From NCBI RefSeq assembly GCF_900107155.1, contig NZ_FNOX01000001.1:523233-587232 (forward strand): 64,000 nt of DNA. The letters are read 5' to 3'. Shown in pieces: positions 53,940 to 63,007 of the stretch. This stretch comes from Pseudomonas salomonii. Lineage in GTDB: Bacteria; Pseudomonadota; Gammaproteobacteria; Pseudomonadales; Pseudomonadaceae. Position numbers and translations under genes: made by a program. Each line of letters opens with the position of its first letter. Within the stretch, counting starts at the first letter, position 1. The notes beneath the pieces are model-generated. The model searched no databases. It was given only the letters and a program-made list of their open reading frames with translations, and was not told the DNA's origin.

Positions 53940-56900
53940 ATGACCCTTTCCGACACCGCTTCAGACTCGCCGCGCCAAACCACCATTGAGCAAATCCAAA
54001 CCTTGTTCAGCGAGCCGCCGAGCCTGCTCACGGTCGCGCACGACAGTGCCCAGGCTTATTTGGACGAGCACTTGGGCGCGGGAAAATGGCAGGTTGGCTT
54101 GATTTACATCGGCACCCCGACGGACGAGGACGACACGCTGGCCTACCGGTCTTTGCCCGAGTGGGTGCTGCAACGCTTGGCCGGCAGCAAACCCCTGCTG
54201 TTGGTGGCGGACTATCACGTTGTCGTCCAGCGCGCGCGTGAGGTGTTTGTGGCCGGTGGCCCGACCCTCAGCGAGCTGGAGCCGCTGCTCAATCGTTGCG
54301 GTGCCGGGTTGTTGGGGGCGTATGCACAGCGCTTGCAAGCCTGGTGGCGTGAGGCGTTGCCGGTGGAGATGACGCGCTGGGGCTACCTGTCGGATGATCT
54401 GCTGACGTTGCTTTACGACGCCGGCAAACCACCCGGTTTCAACGACGAAGGCTTTGCCCAGCTGTTCCCCAAAACGCTGCTGCACCCGACGCGGCCCGAC
54501 CGCGAGTGGAGCGCCCACGGTGAGTCGTTGCGTGTACAGGCGGTGTTCCTGGCCGGCGCGACGCCGCTGATGTTGCCGTTGCTGATCCTCAGCCACGGGC
54601 AACGGACGTTGCTGTTCAGCCCGGCCAGCGGTGTTCATCCGTTGGGCAGCATCGACGATGTGGCGGCGCTGTTACCGGCCTATGTGCCTGAAGACGCAGG
54701 CACTGAACAGTGGTTTACCCAGGAAGTGGAAAGCGATCCGTTCGATGCCCTGGCCGCCAGTTACCTGGCATTGCAACTGCGAGAGATTGATAGCATCGAC
54801 CGTAACCTGCCGCTCGCGCCTGGGCAGCACCAAACGCTGCTCAGGTATATTACCAACCCCCATCGCTGGTTTGTCGCGCACCTGAGTACGGGCCAGCAGA
54901 AGCTGCGTGAGGTGCTGCCTTTATGGCTGGCCCATGCCAGCCGTGAAGACAGCATCGCCTATGCGCGTCTGTTCCAAGCGTTGGTGCTGGCCCGCGAGCA
55001 CAGTGGCGGGCAACAATTTTTGGAGGGGATCGATTCGATCCAGGTGTTTGCCGACCGGGCCTTGCGCACTTGCCTGCAAGCCGAACCCGCCACTAAAACA
55101 GTGCGGCCCGCCGACGTCCAGTTGACCTTCAACCGCGTGATCGCCGCGGCAATTCCGGTTTCCGGGGGCTTTGTCGCCGGTGAAGTCGACCCGGCCACAG
55201 TGAGCCTGACCGAGCTGGCCCTGGAAAACCTGGCCGGCTTGCCGCACACCGTCACCGCGATCACCCTCAAGGGTGCCCAGGCCCCCGAGTGGTTGACCTA
55301 TAGCCTGCTTCAAGGTTGTGTGGAAAAAGCCGATGTGGGCCAGGCCTACCCGGATCTGTTGAAGAAAAAACTGCTGGATGACCCGTTGGAACGCAGTCGT
55401 CGCTCAGGGTTGTTCACACGTCAGTTACGGGTGCAACTGCCGATGCTGGCGCTGGAACTGAAACTCAAAGGTGAGCACGGCCTGACTCAGGAAGGGGTCG
55501 ACCGCGTACAGGCTGCGTTGCAAGCCGGCCTTGCCGAGCGCAAGGTGCAGGGCCAGGCGATGACGTTGTGGCCGCTGGCATTCAAGGCCTCGCCTGAGGC
55601 TACGCAGGATGTGGTTACCAATCACTTCATCATCGGGCCCAGTACCGGGGACACTGGCGTTCATCTGCTCTACCGGCCCTTGCTCAATCCGATGTTGCAA
55701 GGGTTCGAGTCGATCAAGGCTTTGTTTGACGCCATCAAGGCTAACGGCCCGCTGCAGGACGACGTGCTGACGTGGATCGCCCCGGCGCGCCAGGCGGTGT
55801 ACGCCAACGGCGGTTTCCTTGCACCGCATATCCGCCGCTTTTTATCCGGTGATGAATTTACGCTGTACGAGAAGCCTGCTCCGGCCCAGCTCAGCAAACA
55901 ACCGGGCAGTGAAGACGCCTGCAGCCTGATCTTCGAGGGCACGGCCCAGGCGCTGGTGTCCCTGGCTGACCGGCAATCGGTGTCGAATGCGGAACAGCGC
56001 TGGGTAAAGCTCAAAGAGATCGGGTGGCTGCTGTTTGGCACGGTGTTGCCGTATGCCGGCGGCCCCTTGCAACTCGGCGGTTGGCTGGTGCAAGTGATGG
56101 ACAGCCTGCAACAGGATATTCAAGACCTGGCCAGCAATGATGACCAGCTCAGGAGCAAGGCAGTCATGGACGTGTTGAGCAATCTGATGGTCGTCCTCGC
56201 CCATCAAGCCACGCCCCATGATCCTTTGCAGCCATTGCAGCTGGAGCATCCGGTGTTCGCCCCCCTGGCCAGCGCCAAGGCGGTCGCCACGGTGCCTGCA
56301 CGCAGTACCCCGCCCGCAGCGTTCAGCTCGCCAACCCGTTGGAGCAATGCCCGCGACACCCTGACCGCCGCGCAACATACGCGCGCCCGCGCCTTGAGCC
56401 TGGGGGCTTTTTCAGGTGGCTGGGACAACGCCGAACAAAGCGGCCCGCGCCGTGGCTTGCTGCGTGATACCGCGTATTCGCCGCCGCAATGGCATGCCCT
56501 GGTGCGTGGCCATCGGTACCGGGTGGTGGATGAGTCAGACGCGCTGCGGGTGATCAGCGCCGATGGTACTCAGAAAGGGCCGTGGCTCAAGCCGTTGGGG
56601 GATGGGCACTGGGATTTTGATGGACGCTTGCGCTTGGCCGGCGGCAATGCCGATGCGGCGATGCAAGCCCAGTTGCAGGCACTGGAGCTTTCACTGCCCC
56701 AGCTTGAGGAGCAGTACCGTGAAGCTGGCCGGTCGCGCGCCAAAGCTGGCGTCGCCATGCAAGTGACGCGCAAGTTGATGAGTGAATCGAAAGACAAGAT
56801 TAGCTCAGAACAGCTTGCCAAACTTCAGGCACGTTACCGCCAGGAACTGCGCAATAAAGTCGAGTTTTCCGAGAAGGAATTGCAACTGCTGATGCGCCTG

Positions 56901-58523
56901 CGCGCGATCAAGCCCCGTCCCCATTACGAGGAAAATCTGTGTGAAATACTCGAGTCGCTGATTCTCACCCTGCGACTGATGGACGCCGACACCCGTGAGC
57001 ACATGATCCGGATCAACCAGCGGATCAAACCTTTATTGGATGTGCTGCAAGACGAAACTGACGAAGAAGCCGGCTCTGACCTTAACCGTCAGGCGCATGC
57101 CGACCTGGAAAAAAACATGCGCGACCAGGTGGCCGCCGAAGCGTCTGCGATCCACAGTCGCAGGCGGGAGAACAGCTATATGGAGCAGTTGCGCAGCGTA
57201 CCGCGCCTGGGCCGTGACAAAGCCCGCGCGCTGGAGGCACAGCTGCCGCTGCGCCCCTCGATTCTGGATTTGCAATCGTTGCAAGTCACCACCCTGTGGG
57301 GCATTACCATCGACATTGAAGGCCCGCCTCTGGAAGCGGAATTTTTTGACAGCTTGAACCAGGTGATCAATCGTGCCCGTTGGGCCAGCCGCTCCCTGGC
57401 CGAGTTGGAATACCTGAGCGTCTCCACTGAGGAACGTATCGAACTGCTTAAAAGCCTCAGTCATGTCTACGCGGTAACCGACGACCATATTCGGTTCTGG
57501 CGGGCCATGGCACCGGACACCTTTGACTTGCCCAACCTGGAAAAGCTGCAGGCACTGCTGGCCGACCTGCACCAGCAAGTCGATGGGCAACTGGCTGATC
57601 TGCTGGCACCCATGCCTGGCGCCCGGCAACCCAGGCCGCCCGGCGCAGCAGGTGCGCGGGTCAAAAAGATTATCCGCACCCGTAATCGCGATGTTTATGT
57701 GGCTCGCGTCAAAACGCCGGCCGGTACGGCGGAACTGGTGGATGACAAAGGCAATGTGCTCGCCACCTTCACCGAGGCCGAAGACGGTTTGTGGGAGCCG
57801 GTTGAGCCACCGCCCCGGCGCACGGCCAACCCACAATTGGGCGCGTTGCTGAACAAGGGCCAGCGTTTGCTGGCGGATGTGGATATCGCGATTCTCAAGG
57901 TGCAGGCGTTGTCCAGCCAATGCGAGCCTTCATCTCTGCAAGCGCTGCTGACGGCACAAGCCAACAGTCGACGGATGGTTGCCGCGGATATTGATAAGAA
58001 ATTACGCAGCCTGAACCTGTCACGGCTGGCGGCCACTCAGTTGAACAATGCCAGGGTCCGCGCCAGCGACCTGCGGGCCGCCGCGGCACGCCTGGACGCC
58101 GCTGGGGTGGAGGCCCGCGTGCGAGCGAGCAAACTGAAGTTGAATCGAGCCGAAGATGTGGACTTCCTGTATGGGCTCAATGAGGTCCGCATCATTCGCG
58201 AGGACGGGCGTGTGCCTGCCAGCGACAAGCCCCGGGACTTTATGCAGGTGTACGTGGTAACGGACACACTCACTGGACAGCCACTGTGCTACGCGCATTT
58301 TCACTATGAAAACCGCCAGGGCCCGGCAGATCACTACACCGCCGCGCACCTCAAGAGCCCTGAACAGCAACGCCTTGGCCGGCAGGCCCAGGCCCAGGCC
58401 GAAGCCCAGGCATTCGCGCGGATTCGCACCGGCCAGACCGGCCGTGTACAGCTCACCCTGGAGATTGAAAGGACGAGCATTTCGAGGCCGTTGGCCAGGC
58501 GCTTGTTCTTTAGTGTTGATTGA
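53940..58523 (+). CDS. Giant dermonecrotic-toxin-like protein (DUF6543 type)
   Basis: 1527 residues from the ATG at 53940 (an in-frame TTG at 53928 is an alternative). No signal peptide. Residues ~1-620 match the toxin-like region found in large Pseudomonas proteins, with a hydrophobic stretch WLLFGTVLPYAGGPLQLGGW near 700. A Lys/Glu-rich helical part (~930-1120) follows, and the C-terminus (~1430-1527) has a basic VRVSKLKLNR-like section and QAQAEAQAFARIRTG. Catalytic residues are not recognised. It is divergent from the penicillin-binding protein gene. Confidence 0.75.
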   Translation: MTLSDTASDSPRQTTIEQIQTLFSEPPSLLTVAHDSAQAYLDEHLGAGKWQVGLIYIGTPTDEDDTLAYRSLPEWVLQRLAGSKPLLLVADYHVVVQRAREVFVAGGPTLSELEPLLNRCGAGLLGAYAQRLQAWWREALPVEMTRWGYLSDDLLTLLYDAGKPPGFNDEGFAQLFPKTLLHPTRPDREWSAHGESLRVQAVFLAGATPLMLPLLILSHGQRTLLFSPASGVHPLGSIDDVAALLPAYVPEDAGTEQWFTQEVESDPFDALAASYLALQLREIDSIDRNLPLAPGQHQTLLRYITNPHRWFVAHLSTGQQKLREVLPLWLAHASREDSIAYARLFQALVLAREHSGGQQFLEGIDSIQVFADRALRTCLQAEPATKTVRPADVQLTFNRVIAAAIPVSGGFVAGEVDPATVSLTELALENLAGLPHTVTAITLKGAQAPEWLTYSLLQGCVEKADVGQAYPDLLKKKLLDDPLERSRRSGLFTRQLRVQLPMLALELKLKGEHGLTQEGVDRVQAALQAGLAERKVQGQAMTLWPLAFKASPEATQDVVTNHFIIGPSTGDTGVHLLYRPLLNPMLQGFESIKALFDAIKANGPLQDDVLTWIAPARQAVYANGGFLAPHIRRFLSGDEFTLYEKPAPAQLSKQPGSEDACSLIFEGTAQALVSLADRQSVSNAEQRWVKLKEIGWLLFGTVLPYAGGPLQLGGWLVQVMDSLQQDIQDLASNDDQLRSKAVMDVLSNLMVVLAHQATPHDPLQPLQLEHPVFAPLASAKAVATVPARSTPPAAFSSPTRWSNARDTLTAAQHTRARALSLGAFSGGWDNAEQSGPRRGLLRDTAYSPPQWHALVRGHRYRVVDESDALRVISADGTQKGPWLKPLGDGHWDFDGRLRLAGGNADAAMQAQLQALELSLPQLEEQYREAGRSRAKAGVAMQVTRKLMSESKDKISSEQLAKLQARYRQELRNKVEFSEKELQLLMRLRAIKPRPHYEENLCEILESLILTLRLMDADTREHMIRINQRIKPLLDVLQDETDEEAGSDLNRQAHADLEKNMRDQVAAEASAIHSRRRENSYMEQLRSVPRLGRDKARALEAQLPLRPSILDLQSLQVTTLWGITIDIEGPPLEAEFFDSLNQVINRARWASRSLAELEYLSVSTEERIELLKSLSHVYAVTDDHIRFWRAMAPDTFDLPNLEKLQALLADLHQQVDGQLADLLAPMPGARQPRPPGAAGARVKKIIRTRNRDVYVARVKTPAGTAELVDDKGNVLATFTEAEDGLWEPVEPPPRRTANPQLGALLNKGQRLLADVDIAILKVQALSSQCEPSSLQALLTAQANSRRMVAADIDKKLRSLNLSRLAATQLNNARVRASDLRAAAARLDAAGVEARVRASKLKLNRAEDVDFLYGLNEVRIIREDGRVPASDKPRDFMQVYVVTDTLTGQPLCYAHFHYENRQGPADHYTAAHLKSPEQQRLGRQAQAQAEAQAFARIRTGQTGRVQLTLEIERTSISRPLARRLFFSVD

Positions 58524-58868
58524 TTGCTGGTGTGCGTTCGCTCACGCCTGCGGTGGATGAGCGCCCCCAGCCCGTAACAGGTTATGCAATACTCCGCGCC
58601 GTTTTACCCTGGGAAGGCCGGTCTAGAGGCTTGGTACTTCCCCCGCCCAAGGACTTTTTTACGGGTCATATCGCCAAATTTCTGTGTTTATAGAGTGAAA
58701 TATCCTATCGCTAGCTTTTTATACTGACGCCCCGCTGACCTGGCCGCTTACGTCCGCCAGGCGGGTTTGCCCACGAGGCAGGCCCGGTCAAGCCGGTGTA
58801 ACGGCGCACACGCCGCTGCATCACAGGCTCGGTGGCTTAATCCAATAACAAGATGAGGTTGTATCCCT
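58524..58868 (+). other. Intergenic region before the amino-acid permease
   Basis: 345 nt without a gene. It contains GGGAAG/CTTCCC arms (near 58610 and 58638) and a CCAAGGACTTTTTT run near 58647-58661 that may end transcription of the toxin-like gene. An AT-rich stretch at 58670-58730 probably holds the permease promoter. A GC-rich leader with CACACGCC-type hairpins extends to the ATG, preceded by GATGAGG. Confidence 0.4.
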
Positions 58869-60281
58869 ATGCCTGTCGGCAAACCACTGCCCCCTGGCGA
58901 GACCGCTCAAGGCGGACCGCTCAAACGCGAACTCGGTGAACGGCATATTCGCCTGATGGCGCTTGGCGCCTGCATCGGTGTGGGCCTGTTCCTCGGCTCG
59001 GCCAAGGCCATCGAGATGGCCGGCCCCGCGATCATGCTCTCTTACATCATCGGTGGCCTGGCCATTCTGGTGATCATGCGTGCCCTCGGTGAAATGGCGG
59101 TACACAACCCCGTGGCCGGTTCGTTCAGCCGCTATGCCCAGGATTATCTTGGGCCGTTGGCAGGCTTTCTCACCGGGTGGAACTACTGGTTCCTGTGGCT
59201 GGTGACCTGCGTGGCGGAAATCACCGCCGTGGCCGTGTACATGGGCGTCTGGTTCCCCGACACGCCGCGCTGGATCTGGGCCCTGGCGGCACTGATCAGC
59301 ATGGGCACCATCAACCTGATCGCCGTCAAAGCCTTTGGTGAATTTGAATTCTGGTTCGCGCTGATCAAGATCGTCACGATCATTGCCATGGTGATTGGCG
59401 GCGTCGGCATCATTGCCTTCGGCTTCGGTAACGATGGCGTAGCCTTGGGTATCTCCAACCTGTGGGCTCACGGCGGCTTCATGCCCAATGGCGTACAGGG
59501 CGTGTTGATGTCCTTGCAGATGGTGATGTTCGCCTACCTGGGCGTCGAGATGATCGGCCTCACCGCCGGTGAAGCACGCAACCCACAGAAGACTATCCCC
59601 AGCGCCATCGGCTCGGTGTTCTGGCGCATTCTGCTGTTCTACGTCGGTGCACTGTTCGTGATCCTGTCGATCTACCCGTGGAATGAAATCGGCACCCAGG
59701 GCAGCCCGTTCGTGATGACCTTTGAACGTTTGGGCATCAAGACCGCCGCAGGCATCATCAATTTCGTGGTGATCACCGCCGCGCTGTCGTCCTGCAACGG
59801 CGGTATCTTCAGCACCGGGCGCATGCTTTACAGCCTGGCGCAGAACGGCCAGGCGCCGGCGGCTTTCGGTACCACCTCCAGCAATGGCGTACCGCGCAAG
59901 GCGCTGCTGCTGTCGATCTTTGCCCTGCTGCTGGGCGTGCTGCTCAACTACCTGGTGCCTGACCAGGTATTTGTCTGGGTGACCTCCATCGCCACGTTCG
60001 GTGCGATCTGGACCTGGCTGATGATCCTGCTGGCCCAGCTCAAGTTCCGCAAAGGCCTGAGCCCGGCCGAAGCGGCGGGCCTCAAGTACCGCATGTGGCT
60101 GTACCCGGTCAGTTCCTACCTGGCGCTGGCGTTCCTGGTGCTGGTGGTGGGCCTGATGGCGTACTTCCCGGATACGCGGGTGGCGCTGTATGTGGGGCCT
60201 GCGTTTCTGGTGCTGCTGACCGTGCTGTATTACGTGTTCAAGTTGCAGCCGACCAATGCGGCGGCACGCTCCGTAGCCTGA
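58869..60281 (+). CDS. Amino-acid permease, AAT family
   Basis: 470 residues, 12 membrane helices. The N-terminal signature LKRELGERHIRLMALGACIGVGLFLGSA is characteristic of the AAT branch (ProY, GabP, CycA relatives) of the APC superfamily, and EMIGLTAGEARNPQKTIPSAI is the conserved loop between helices 6 and 7. It should import a neutral amino acid with protons; ProY/HutT-type substrates (proline, histidine) are candidates but cannot be distinguished. A similar permease lies near this locus in P. aeruginosa, as I recall (PA0789). Confidence 0.87.
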   Translation: MPVGKPLPPGETAQGGPLKRELGERHIRLMALGACIGVGLFLGSAKAIEMAGPAIMLSYIIGGLAILVIMRALGEMAVHNPVAGSFSRYAQDYLGPLAGFLTGWNYWFLWLVTCVAEITAVAVYMGVWFPDTPRWIWALAALISMGTINLIAVKAFGEFEFWFALIKIVTIIAMVIGGVGIIAFGFGNDGVALGISNLWAHGGFMPNGVQGVLMSLQMVMFAYLGVEMIGLTAGEARNPQKTIPSAIGSVFWRILLFYVGALFVILSIYPWNEIGTQGSPFVMTFERLGIKTAAGIINFVVITAALSSCNGGIFSTGRMLYSLAQNGQAPAAFGTTSSNGVPRKALLLSIFALLLGVLLNYLVPDQVFVWVTSIATFGAIWTWLMILLAQLKFRKGLSPAEAAGLKYRMWLYPVSSYLALAFLVLVVGLMAYFPDTRVALYVGPAFLVLLTVLYYVFKLQPTNAAARSVA

Positions 60282-60301
60282 CGGCCTGGCGCACAACAAA
60301 A

Positions 60302-60318
60302 AGCCCCTTATCGGGGCT
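60302..60318. terminator. Bidirectional intrinsic terminator, permease/opgC
   Basis: AGCCCC (60302-60307) / GGGGCT (60313-60318), loop TTATC, with A-run before and TTTTGTTTT after. It ends both convergent genes. Confidence 0.88.
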
Positions 60319-60326
60319 TTTTGTTT

Positions 60327-61451
60327 TCAGGCGGCGGCCATGCGTGTCGATTGGTCCAGCCGTTTGTTGAACTCCAGCCAGGCGCCCAATATCGCCATCA
60401 AGCCAGCGCCCACGAGCGCGGTAAAAATTTGCATGGCAAAGGCATCGCCGGCCATGGCGTTGACCATGTCCGCCAACGGCGCCAACAACACGCCAAGGCA
60501 GAACACTTCCAGCGAAAAGCGGCCCATCCGGCAGGTCTGCTGTGCCAGCCAGTTGTGCGTCCAGGCACGCCCCGGCAACAGTTTGGCGGTGACATAGGCC
60601 AAGGCCAAAAAATGCAGCAGACGCACCGGCGACAGGTCGGTCTTGCTGATCGGGTACAACAGTTCGCTGAGCGCGTGCGGCATCAACGCGTCATGCACCT
60701 CGGGCCAGCGCCAGCCGATCGTGATCACGCCGGCCATCAATGCGTAGGTCGCTGCCATGATGAACAACGGCTGCCGCAGCAGTGGCCGATGCTCCTGCGT
60801 TCGGGGTTGTTGCCCATGAATCGCCGCCGCGCCGCCCAGCACGAACAGGAACTGCCAGGTAACCGGGTTGAAGTACCACACCCCGTCGGCAATCGCTGCC
60901 AGGTTCCAACCCAGGTGTGGCGCCAGCAGGTACACCGTCATCGACCCCGCCACCACCCACCAGGTTTTGCGCAAGAGCAGCGGCAACACCAGCGGCAGGC
61001 CGGCCAGCAGCACGATATACAAGGGCAACGGGTCCATCAGGTTGGGCTTGAAGCGCAGCAGCAATTCATCCACCAACGCTTGCTGTGGTTGGGTGACAAA
61101 GTGCGTCAGGCCCATCTCCTGCACCAGGTCGCGGGTTTCCACATGGCTGTTGGCGAAGAACACGATGCCCATCAGCATCGCCAGCAAGAAGATATGCACC
61201 ACGTAAAGCACCCAGGTGCGTCGCAGGATCTTCAGGCAGGCCATCCAGTAGCCTTCGCGTTGCAAGACCTTGCCATAGGCCAGCACTGAGGCATAACCGG
61301 CAAGGAATACAAACACTTCAGCGGCATCGCTGAAGCCGAAATTGCGCAGGGTGATCTGGCCGAGTGGGTTGTGGGGCACGTGATCCCAGAAAATGAAGAT
61401 CAACGCCAGGCCCCGAAAAAAATCGATGCGCGGGTCGCGTCCGTTCAGCAT
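60327..61451 (-). CDS. opgC: OpgC-family membrane acyltransferase
   Basis: 374 residues with about ten membrane helices. N-terminus RDPRIDFFRGLALIFIFWDHVP carries the family Asp-Phe-x-Arg-Gly and His of OpgC/acyltransferase-3 proteins; FVFLAGYAS is also conserved. OpgC adds succinyl groups to osmoregulated periplasmic glucans. No opgGH lies in the window. The gene starts 223 nt from, and diverges from, the gtr operon, so both neighbours modify surface or periplasmic glycans. Confidence 0.85.
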   Translation of the reverse strand: MLNGRDPRIDFFRGLALIFIFWDHVPHNPLGQITLRNFGFSDAAEVFVFLAGYASVLAYGKVLQREGYWMACLKILRRTWVLYVVHIFLLAMLMGIVFFANSHVETRDLVQEMGLTHFVTQPQQALVDELLLRFKPNLMDPLPLYIVLLAGLPLVLPLLLRKTWWVVAGSMTVYLLAPHLGWNLAAIADGVWYFNPVTWQFLFVLGGAAAIHGQQPRTQEHRPLLRQPLFIMAATYALMAGVITIGWRWPEVHDALMPHALSELLYPISKTDLSPVRLLHFLALAYVTAKLLPGRAWTHNWLAQQTCRMGRFSLEVFCLGVLLAPLADMVNAMAGDAFAMQIFTALVGAGLMAILGAWLEFNKRLDQSTRMAAA

Positions 61452-61603
61452 GGCAGCGGGCTCTTGAGCTGGGGTTTAAGTCATGACAGGCGAATGCGCG
61501 TGTTGTCACACGCCGCACGTCGGGCGGGCGCAGGTTGGCGGTATTTGTAAGCAATTGCAAAGGCTGGGTATTACGGAATGTCTCAGTGTGGCGGGCGGGC
61601 TAC

Positions 61604-61619
61604 CTGTCAACTTTGACAG
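61604..61619. promoter_or_regulatory. Palindrome with embedded TTGACA before gtrA
   Basis: CTGTCAA-CT-TTGACAG, perfect 7-bp arms, 55 nt before the gtrA ATG. The right arm contains TTGACA, a possible -35; the matching -10 region is GC-rich and unconvincing. Confidence 0.35.
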
Positions 61620-61673
61620 TAGACGCTGTGGGCGCGCCGTGGCTTGCTGGGCCACCCGCCACAGGACAACTTT

Positions 61674-62048
61674 ATGCGCCGAGTATGGAAGGGATTCTCC
61701 AGCTACACGGTCATTGGTATCGCCAATACGGTGGTCCATTGGCAACTGTTTTTTGTGTTCAGGACCGCGTTTGAGATGAGCCAGGCGGCGAGCAATTTTC
61801 TTGCCTTCGCGGCGGCGGCATCGCTGTCCTTTTATATGAATGCGCTTTACACCTTTTCCATACCGCCCTCATTGCCGCGTTATGGGCTGTTCATGCTGTG
61901 CATGGGCGGCTTGAGCCTGGTGGTGGGCGGGCTGGCCGATCGCTGGGGCGTGCCGGGCATGGTCACCGTGCTGGTGTTTTCGCTGGTCAGCCTGGTGTGC
62001 GGGTTTCTACTGTCGCGCTGGGTGGTGTTTCGCGAGCGTGACCAATGA
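61674..62048 (+). CDS. gtrA: GtrA-like flippase
   Basis: 124 residues from the ATG at 61674 (AGGA 8 nt upstream). Four hydrophobic helices and the GtrA motif [14 protein letters not shown] near the N-terminus, [10 protein letters not shown], and C-terminal [10 protein letters not shown]. It is thought to flip undecaprenyl-phosphate-glucose to the periplasm. It overlaps gtrB by 4 nt. Confidence 0.88.
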   Translation: MRRVWKGFSSYTVIGIANTVVHWQLFFVFRTAFEMSQAASNFLAFAAAASLSFYMNALYTFSIPPSLPRYGLFMLCMGGLSLVVGGLADRWGVPGMVTVLVFSLVSLVCGFLLSRWVVFRERDQ

Positions 62049-63007
62049 GGATCTCGCTGGTGGTGCCGCTGTACAACGAGGAGCAGGCCGTGGATGGGTT
62101 TTACCGCGCGGCGCGGCAGGAGCCTTTGTTGCGCAACCATACGGTCGAGATTGTGTTTATCAACGACGGCAGCACTGACCGTACCGCCGAACGGGTCCAC
62201 GCGCTCGCCATGGCTGACCGCGACGTGATGTTGATCAACTTCTCGCGCAACTTCGGCAAGGAAGCCGCCTTGTTCGCCGGGTTGGAGTACGCCACGGGTG
62301 ACGCGGTGGTGCCCATGGACGTGGACTTGCAAGACCCGGTCGAGGTCGTTCCGCGATTGCTTGCCGAATGGCAAAACGGCGCCGATGTGGTGTTGGCCAA
62401 ACGCCGCAACCGTGCCAGTGACGGTTACCTCAAGCGCCACACTGCTTCGCTGTTCTACCACCTGCTCAACCGCATTGCCTACACCCACATCGAGGAAAAC
62501 GTCGGCGACTTCCGGCTGATGGACCGCAAGGTAGTCGACGTGATCAAGGCCCTGCCCGAGCAGCAACTGTTCATGAAAGGCGTGTTGTCCTGGGCCGGCT
62601 TTACCGTGGCCATCGTCGAATACGACCGCGCCCCGCGCACTATGGGCCAGAGCAAGTTCAATGCCTGGAAACTCTGGAACCTGGCGCTGGACGGCATCAC
62701 CTCATTCAGCACCTTGCCGCTGCGGCTGTGGAGTTATATCGGCGGGTGTATTTCGCTGGTGGCGTTGGTGTATGCGGGGTTTTTGATCGTCGACAAAGTG
62801 TTGTTTGGCAATGACGTGCCGGGGTATCCGTCATTGATGACCGCGATTTTGTTTTTGGGCGGGGTGCAACTGATTGGGATTGGGATATTGGGGGAGTATG
62901 TGGGGCGGATTTATATGGAGGCCAAGCATCGGCCGAGGTATGTCGTTAAAGATAAGGTGGTCGGGGCTGTTAGTGCGGTGCGAACAAAGGAAAAAGCACA
63001 TGAATAA
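62045..63007 (+). CDS. gtrB: GtrB-like bactoprenol glucosyltransferase
   Basis: 320 residues. GT2 fold: [56 protein letters not shown] (DxD metal site) and [13 protein letters not shown]. Two C-terminal membrane helices. It transfers glucose from UDP-glucose to undecaprenyl phosphate, the donor for side-chain glucosylation of O antigen. The last ~250 nt become G/T- and then A/T-rich, and the stop overlaps the next gene by 8 nt. Confidence 0.92.
   Translation: MRISLVVPLYNEEQAVDGFYRAARQEPLLRNHTVEIVFINDGSTDRTAERVHALAMADRDVMLINFSRNFGKEAALFAGLEYATGDAVVPMDVDLQDPVEVVPRLLAEWQNGADVVLAKRRNRASDGYLKRHTASLFYHLLNRIAYTHIEENVGDFRLMDRKVVDVIKALPEQQLFMKGVLSWAGFTVAIVEYDRAPRTMGQSKFNAWKLWNLALDGITSFSTLPLRLWSYIGGCISLVALVYAGFLIVDKVLFGNDVPGYPSLMTAILFLGGVQLIGIGILGEYVGRIYMEAKHRPRYVVKDKVVGAVSAVRTKEKAHE

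Noticed and set aside
58821..60299. 492-codon minus-strand frame over the permease
   Set aside because: His/Gln-rich antisense shadow of a clear 12-helix transporter.
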